NCBI RefSeq assembly: GCF_003143935.1 | Contig: NZ_QFRX01000001.1 | Location: 6,287,543-6,351,542, forward strand | DNA from: Streptomyces sp. Act143 | Lineage (GTDB): Bacteria > Actinomycetota > Actinomycetes > Streptomycetales > Streptomycetaceae | Reading direction: 5' to 3' | DNA: 64,000 nt | Shown: piece by piece, positions 59,968 through 64,000 of the stretch | How positions within the stretch are numbered: position 1 is the stretch's first letter | How the letters are laid out: each line of letters opens with the position of its first letter | The notes under the pieces: generated by a model | Seen by the model: only the letters and a program-made list of their open reading frames with translations | Told to the model about the DNA's origin: nothing | Database searches by the model: none | Position numbers and translations under genes: made by a program

Positions 59968-60477
59968 TCAGGAGCGGGCGTACTCGCCCAGGTCCTCGCC
60001 GAGCAGCTCCCGCAGCCGCCCGAGGGCACGGGTGCAACGGGTGCGCACCGCGGACGAACTGGCGTTCATCGCGTCGGCGGTCTCCTCGATCGAGCGGTCC
60101 TCCCAGTAGCGCAGGACGACCACGGCCCGGTCCTTGGCGGGCAGCCGGGCCAGCGCCTCCAGCAGCGTCAGCCGCAGCGGCACGTCACGCTGGTCGGCGG
60201 CGGCCCGGTCGGGGAGGGGGTCGGTGGCCCGCTCGGTGCTGCTGCGCCGCCGCTGGTGCGCGAGGAACGTCCGGGTGAGCACGGTCTGCGCGTACCCGGC
60301 CGGATTGCCGACCCGGCTCACCCGGTGCCAGGCGATGTAGAGCCGGCCCAGGGTCTCCTGCACCAGGTCCTCGGCGAGATGCGTGTCACCCGCGGTGAGC
60401 AGGCACGCGGAGCGGTACAGATGTCCCGCGCGCGCCGCCGCGAACTCCGCGTACTGGTCCGCAAGGACCTGTCTCAT
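59968..60477 (-). CDS. ECF sigma factor, SigE/SigM family
   Basis: A 169-residue sigma factor. Region 2 is LYRSACLLTAGDTHLAEDLVQETLGRLYIAWHRV (the -10 recognition helix follows), the linker carries NPAGYAQTVLTRTFLAHQRRR, and region 4 is LLEALARLPAKDRAVVVLRYWEDRSIEETADAMNASSSAVRTRCTRALGRLRELLG, the -35 recognition helix-turn-helix. It directs RNA polymerase to a small regulon, probably controlled by the membrane protein encoded next on the same strand. ATG 60477. Upstream region 60478-60666 should hold its promoter; no GGAAC-type motif was confirmed. Confidence 0.88.
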   Translation of the reverse strand: MRQVLADQYAEFAAARAGHLYRSACLLTAGDTHLAEDLVQETLGRLYIAWHRVSRVGNPAGYAQTVLTRTFLAHQRRRSSTERATDPLPDRAAADQRDVPLRLTLLEALARLPAKDRAVVVLRYWEDRSIEETADAMNASSSAVRTRCTRALGRLRELLGEDLGEYARS

Positions 60478-60666
60478 GTGTTCCCCCTGCTCGTGGGTGC
60501 CCGGCGTGCACCGTCCTCACTTGTACTGATGCGGTGGGCCCGGGGAAATGTTTCACAGGGCTCGGAGACAGGACGGACAGGGTTGCGGTGCCGGGGCGCG
60601 GCCCAGGTAGGTTTCGCCGAGGAAGTCGTACGACAGTTGTACGAGGCAACTCACCCGGGGACACCG

Positions 60667-61128
60667 ATGACCCAGCCGCCCTACGGCCCACCGCCCCCCT
60701 CCTACGGCCCCCCGCCGGGAGGCTTCGGCCCGCCGCCCCCGCAGTACCCGCCGCAGTACGCGCCACCCGCGCAGTACGCGCCACCCGCGCAGTACGCGCC
60801 CCAGCCCCAGCCCGTCCCCCCGGCCCCGTACCCGCCCCAGGCCCCCGCCGGCCCGGAGTTCCTGGCCGTGGACCGCCACAACTCCGTGGTGATCGACATG
60901 TCCGGCGTGGCCTTCGAAATGCGCGGCGCGGAGGCCGAGTTCAGCTGGCCCGAGATCCACACCGTCCATTACAAGGCGACCCCGAACGGCAAGGCCCTCG
61001 TCGTCGCGGTGGTCCTGCACAGCGGCCAGTTCTACGAGTGCCAGGTCGAGGCCAGGCCCAAGGACCGCCTGCGGGAATGGTTCGCGGCACTCCAGGCGAT
61101 CCTCGGCCACTACAAGCCGGTGCGATGA
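60667..61128 (+). CDS. Pro/Gln/Tyr-rich protein with PH-like domain
   Basis: A 153-residue protein. Residues 1-63 are a low-complexity tail of PPYGPPP, PQYPPQYAPPAQYAPPAQ repeats (three PAQYAP units), and residues ~64-153 are a beta-barrel/helix domain: FLAVDRHNSVVIDMSGVAFEMRGAEAEFSWPEIHTVHYKATPNGKALVVAVVLHSGQFYECQVEARPKDRLREWFAALQAIL. The C-terminal domain parallels that of the protein at 55209, including FxWxEI and the terminal helix. The Pro-rich part suggests adaptor or scaffold behaviour. Its stop overlaps the next start (ATGA). Confidence 0.78.
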   Translation: MTQPPYGPPPPSYGPPPGGFGPPPPQYPPQYAPPAQYAPPAQYAPQPQPVPPAPYPPQAPAGPEFLAVDRHNSVVIDMSGVAFEMRGAEAEFSWPEIHTVHYKATPNGKALVVAVVLHSGQFYECQVEARPKDRLREWFAALQAILGHYKPVR

Positions 61129-62111
61129 CCCGCACGACACCGCCCCGCCCCCTCGACATAGAGGCCCTGTTCCCCGAACTCGCCGCCCACCGCGGCACCT
61201 GCACCCGGCTGCACCCCCGCCCCGGCGCCCCCACGCCGTACGACAGCTCGGTGGGCGGCCCGTTGCTGTGGCCCGCGGCCGAGGCGTGGCCGACGTGCAC
61301 GCAGGAGCACCGCAGGAACACGGGCCGCAGGATCGAGGACATCCACGAGGAACGCCGTGTCCACGCGGCGGCGGACGGCCGCGCCCTCACCGGCGAGGAG
61401 CACGCACGCCTGACGGCCCTGCAACGCCGCCACGAGCTCCCGGACATCGCGGACACCCACCCCGTCCCGCTCCTCGCGCTGGCCCAGCTGTACGCCCGTG
61501 ACGTGCCGAACCTCCCGGCGCCGCCCGGCCGCGACCTCCTCCAGGTGCTGTGGTGCCCCTTCGAGGCCCACGGCTTCCCGCACACCCCCGCCGTCCACCT
61601 GCGCTGGCGCGACTCCGGGGCCGCCGCGGCCGAGGCCGTGCTCACCGACCCGCCGCTCCCGCCGGTCGTCGGCTACGAGGGCCTGGTCCCCGAGCCCTGC
61701 GTCCTGCACCCCGAGCCCGGGGTCGTGGAGTACGAGTGGCCCGAACTCCTCCCCGAAGACCTCCAGTCGAGGATCGAGGAGTGGGAGGAGGGACTCTGGG
61801 AGGACGACGACAACGACGACGACTCCCTGGGCTACGACGCCGACTTCGCGGTGGCCGCCGGCTGGAAGGTGGGCGGGTACGCCTACTGGGGAGTGACCGG
61901 TCCGCACCCGATGGTCTGTTCGTGCGGCACGGCCATGGAGCTGCTGCTGGCGATCCGTCCCTCGGAACACGGCGGCAGCCGTAGCTGGATCCCCCTGGAG
62001 GACAGCGTCTTCACCCCGACCCACGTCAGCGTGGGCCGGGCCGGCACCCTCAACCTCTTCGTCTGCCCCGCGGACCCGACGCACGCCCACCGGACGTCCC
62101 TGCAAGGCTGA
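61125..62111 (+). CDS. DUF1963-like hypothetical protein
   Basis: A 328-residue soluble protein. The N-terminus (SVGGPLLWPAAEAWPTCTQEHRRNTGRRIED) resembles the WP-containing start of DUF1963/YwqG-type domains, as does PVPLLALAQLYARDVPNLPAPPGRDLLQVLWCPFEAHGFP with its Gln and LLQVLWC motif. A later acidic stretch (EEGLWEDDDNDDDSLGYDADF) precedes GWKVGGYAYWGVTGPHPMVCSCG, the end of the same fold. CSC and ADPTH could bind metal. Function unknown. Translationally coupled to the PH-like gene upstream. Confidence 0.7.
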   Translation: MTRTTPPRPLDIEALFPELAAHRGTCTRLHPRPGAPTPYDSSVGGPLLWPAAEAWPTCTQEHRRNTGRRIEDIHEERRVHAAADGRALTGEEHARLTALQRRHELPDIADTHPVPLLALAQLYARDVPNLPAPPGRDLLQVLWCPFEAHGFPHTPAVHLRWRDSGAAAAEAVLTDPPLPPVVGYEGLVPEPCVLHPEPGVVEYEWPELLPEDLQSRIEEWEEGLWEDDDNDDDSLGYDADFAVAAGWKVGGYAYWGVTGPHPMVCSCGTAMELLLAIRPSEHGGSRSWIPLEDSVFTPTHVSVGRAGTLNLFVCPADPTHAHRTSLQG

Positions 62112-62132
62112 CAGAAGCCCGGAAACACGAAA

Positions 62133-62159
62133 GGCAAGGAGGTGTCGACACCCCTTGCC
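62133..62159 (+). terminator. Hairpin after the DUF1963-like gene
   Basis: GGCAAGG…CCTTGCC arms extend through GGTGTC/GACACC with a single unpaired base, centred on TCGA at 62145-62148. It begins 21 bp after the stop and probably terminates the upstream operon. Its right half also overlaps a possible -35 (TCGACA, 62145-62150) for the downstream glycosyltransferase. Confidence 0.55.
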
Positions 62160-62179
62160 ATATTCAATGTATAGCGCAC

Positions 62180-62204
62180 GGGGGGCCTTGCGGCAAGGCC
62201 CCCC
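62180..62204 (+). promoter_or_regulatory. 25-bp perfect palindrome resembling the rifamycin-associated element
   Basis: Twelve-base arms, GGGGGGCCTTGC (62180-62191) and GCAAGGCCCCCC (62193-62204), flank a single central G. The CCTTGC-G-GCAAGG centre resembles, as I remember it, the rifamycin-associated element (RAE) found before rifamycin-inducible resistance genes. It lies 5 bp after a possible -10 (TATAGC, 62170-62175) and 57 bp before the glycosyltransferase start. A terminator is the main alternative. Confidence 0.6.
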
Positions 62205-62261
62205 TCGTCCCGCAGAATCGTCGGCCTGAAGCCGGTACCTGCGGAAACGGGGAAGTCACGG

Positions 62262-63506
62262 ATGCGTGTTGTGCTGCTGACGTATGGATCGCGCGGTGAC
62301 GTGGAGCCGATGGCGGCGCTCGCCGTGACGCTGCGGGAACTCGGTGCCGAGGTGCGGGTCTGCGCGCCGCCCGACTTCGAGGAACTGCTGGCCGGTGCCG
62401 GTGTCCCGCTGGTGCCGATCGGCCGGTCCGTGCGGGCGCTGGCGACGGACGCCCTGACCGGTAAGCCGACGGAACTGCCCCCGACGATGGCGGAGCGGGC
62501 CGCCGCCCTGTTCGACTCGGTGTACGACGCGGTCGCCCCGGTCGCCGAGGGCAGCGACCTGGTGGTGGCGACGGGCCTGCTCCCGGCCGCCGCCGGTGCG
62601 CGGGCCGCCGCCGAGAAGCTGGGCGTCCCGTACGCGTTCGTCTCCTGCTTCCCGTCCTACCTGCCTTCCCCGCACCACCCGCCGCTCGCCTTCCCGGGCC
62701 ACCCGCTCCCGGCGGACGTCACCGACAACCGGGAACTGTGGGACCTGAACACCGAGGTCCTGAACGAGCTGTTCGGCGGCGCGGTCGACGCCCGGCGCGC
62801 CGGGCTCGGCCTGCCCCCGGTGGCCGGCCTCCGCGACCACGTCCTCACCGACCGCCCGCTGCTGGCGGCCGACCCGGTCCTGAGCCCCTGGCAGGAGCCC
62901 GCGGAGCTGGACGTCGTCCAGACCGGCGCCTGGATCCGCGCCGACGAACGGCCGCTCCCCGAGGAGCTGGAGAAGTTCCTGGCGGCGGGCGCCCCGCCGG
63001 TGTACGTGGGCTTCGGCAGCATGCCCCTGCGGGACGCGGCGGACGTCTCTCGGGCGGCGGTGGAGGCGGTCCGGGCGCAGGGCCACCGGGTGCTGCTCGG
63101 CCGCGGCTGGGCCGACCTGGCGCTGATCGACGGCCAGGACGACTGCCTCGTCGTCGGCGAGGTCAACCAGCAGGAGCTGTTCCGCCGGGTGGCCGCGGTC
63201 GTGCACCACGGCGGCGCCGGCACGACCACGACGGCCGCGCGGGCAGGGGTACCGCAGGTGGTGGTGGCCCAGATGGCCGACCAGCCGTACTGGGCCGGCC
63301 GGGTCGCCGAGCTGGGTATCGGCGCGGCCCATGACGGCCCGACGCCGACCTGCGCGTCCCTGACGGCCGCGCTCACCGTCGCCCTGGCCCCCGAGACCCG
63401 CGAGCGGGCGCGGTCCCTGGCGGCCGAGGTCCGCACGGACGGCGCCGCGGTGGCGGCGAAGCTGCTGCTGGACGTCGCCGCGCAGGGCGGCACCGGCGCC
63501 CCGTAA
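62262..63506 (+). CDS. rgt: GT1 macrolide/rifamycin-type glycosyltransferase
   Basis: A 414-residue GT-B enzyme of family GT1. The acceptor-binding N-terminal domain begins RVVLLTYGSRGDVEPMAALAVTLRELG, and the nucleotide-sugar domain has VYVGFGSMPL, VVGEVNQQELFRRVAAVVHHGGAGTTTTAARAGVPQVVVAQMADQPYWAGRV, which holds the conserved HHGGAGT sugar-phosphate motif. It would transfer a sugar to a small hydrophobic acceptor, inactivating it. A RAE-like palindrome upstream and a HelR-type gene downstream suggest rifamycin glycosyltransferase (Rgt). The name is an inference from context. Confidence 0.85.
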   Translation: MRVVLLTYGSRGDVEPMAALAVTLRELGAEVRVCAPPDFEELLAGAGVPLVPIGRSVRALATDALTGKPTELPPTMAERAAALFDSVYDAVAPVAEGSDLVVATGLLPAAAGARAAAEKLGVPYAFVSCFPSYLPSPHHPPLAFPGHPLPADVTDNRELWDLNTEVLNELFGGAVDARRAGLGLPPVAGLRDHVLTDRPLLAADPVLSPWQEPAELDVVQTGAWIRADERPLPEELEKFLAAGAPPVYVGFGSMPLRDAADVSRAAVEAVRAQGHRVLLGRGWADLALIDGQDDCLVVGEVNQQELFRRVAAVVHHGGAGTTTTAARAGVPQVVVAQMADQPYWAGRVAELGIGAAHDGPTPTCASLTAALTVALAPETRERARSLAAEVRTDGAAVAAKLLLDVAAQGGTGAP

Positions 63507-63608
63507 GGTCACCGGGCGGCACTCCGCCGAGTCCGGAGCCCTGTCGCCCGCGTCCTGTCGTATTCATCCGCAATCATCCTCATTCGGCCTCGCATCGGAG
63601 CTGATCAC

Positions 63609-64000
63609 GTGAACCCCCAGGGAACCGCCGCCACCACGGCGTTCGCCCTCCCCGACCGTCTCTCCGCCAAGGCCGACCCCACCCTGATCGCCGGTGACGA
63701 GCGGCACTTCGCGGCGATCGCGGTGAGCCTGGAGGAGTCGATCGCCGAACTGTCGACGCGCCTCGACGCCGAGCTCAGGGCGCCCGGCGGAGCCGGCCGG
63801 GCCGCCATGGAGCGGGACGCGGAGATCCACCGCCTGACCGCCCGCCTGCGCACCCTGCGCCGCTTCGGCCTCGACCTGTGCCTCGGCCGCATGGTCGCCG
63901 CCGACGACCCCGAGCCCCTCTACGTCGGCCGCCTCGGCCTCACCGACAGCGAGGGACGCCGCCTGCTGATCGACTGGCGCTCCCCGGCCGCGGAGCCCTT
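63609..64000 (+). CDS. helR: HelR-type RNA polymerase-associated helicase, truncated at window edge
   Basis: The first ~130 residues of a longer gene that leaves the window. The start is GTG 63609 (VNPQGTAATTAFALPDRL). The visible part is an N-terminal coiled-coil (HFAAIAVSLEESIAELSTRLDAELRA … ERDAEIHRLTARLRTLRRFGLDLCLGRMVAADD) followed by LYVGRLGLTDSEGRRLLIDWRSPAAEP, the signature N-terminal block of HelD/HelR UvrD-like ATPases. HelR protects RNA polymerase from rifamycins by displacing the drug. It is 102 bp after the glycosyltransferase gene, so the two may be co-induced. Walker motifs are not yet visible. Confidence 0.75.
   Translation, partial: MNPQGTAATTAFALPDRLSAKADPTLIAGDERHFAAIAVSLEESIAELSTRLDAELRAPGGAGRAAMERDAEIHRLTARLRTLRRFGLDLCLGRMVAADDPEPLYVGRLGLTDSEGRRLLIDWRSPAAEP

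Noticed and set aside
62180-62204. Simple terminator explanation for the 25-bp palindrome
   Set aside because: Kept as an alternative only: another hairpin already follows the upstream gene at 62133-62159, a candidate -10 lies just before the palindrome, and the following genes fit the rifamycin-associated element.
1-64000. tRNA, rRNA, insertion sequences or prophage genes
   Set aside because: No cloverleaf-like sequence, rRNA motif, transposase, integrase or phage structural gene was recognised on either strand.

Overview
The window is high-GC actinobacterial chromosome, almost certainly Streptomyces. Coding density is high, codons strongly prefer G or C in third position, GTG and TTG starts are frequent, overlapping ATGA/GTGA gene junctions are common, and a mycothiol S-conjugate amidase (an actinobacterial thiol pathway) is present. 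From memory, the order metB, ilvA, ABC pair, greA, mca, DUF255 protein, pckG resembles the central region of Streptomyces chromosomes. No rRNA, tRNA, CRISPR array, insertion sequence or prophage was seen.

Region 1 (1-15783) is mostly core: a truncated membrane protein, cystathionine gamma-synthase/lyase behind an array of seven ~22-bp repeats, a sigma-like gene pair, MarR regulator, threonine dehydratase, a DrrAB-type ABC exporter whose promoter carries a perfect palindrome between -35 and -10, GreA, a DUF4307 protein, Mca, a 1067-residue STAND NTPase and a DUF255 thioredoxin-fold protein.

Region 2 (15922-22381) is a four-gene operon: a processive-type GT2, a GT39 transferase, a polyprenyl-phosphate-sugar synthase fused to GtrA, and a secreted copper-radical oxidase with all metal ligands. 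It looks like a glycan synthesis, export and oxidation unit.

Region 3 (22452-28397) holds a Mut7-C protein, a TetR/MFS efflux pair, a hemolysin III family protein and GTP-dependent PEP carboxykinase.

Region 4 (28660-38535) is a signalling island. A Hanks-type kinase, a YbjN-like protein, a secreted membrane protein and a vWA/PP2C/kinase triad (TerY-P type) face a convergent four-gene operon containing TelA, two extracytoplasmic binding proteins (one fused to a vWA domain) and a small membrane protein. Region 4b (38811-42502) holds a small helical protein with a PerR-like box, an aminotransferase, a low-complexity membrane protein and a secreted serine protease.

Region 5 (42509-49513) is a catabolic cluster: N-acyl-D-amino-acid deacylase and a D-amino-acid dehydratase/deaminase divergent from a PfkB kinase, IclR regulator, RidA and GntP permease. 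An IclR-like operator sits in the divergent gap. The PfkB gene carries an in-frame copy of a dispersed Streptomyces repeat.

Region 6 (49658-54076) is the strongest candidate for an undescribed system: macro-domain protein, DUF2384-type antitoxin and RES-domain NAD-consuming toxin as an operon, meeting tail-to-tail with a metacaspase-like protease.

Region 7 (54158-64000) has a sugar kinase, two PH-like small paralogues, a zinc carboxypeptidase, an Nramp-like transporter without the usual metal motif, an ECF sigma/membrane-partner pair and a DUF1963-like protein. It ends with a 25-bp perfect palindrome resembling the rifamycin-associated element, followed by a GT1 glycosyltransferase and a HelR-type helicase that runs off the window.
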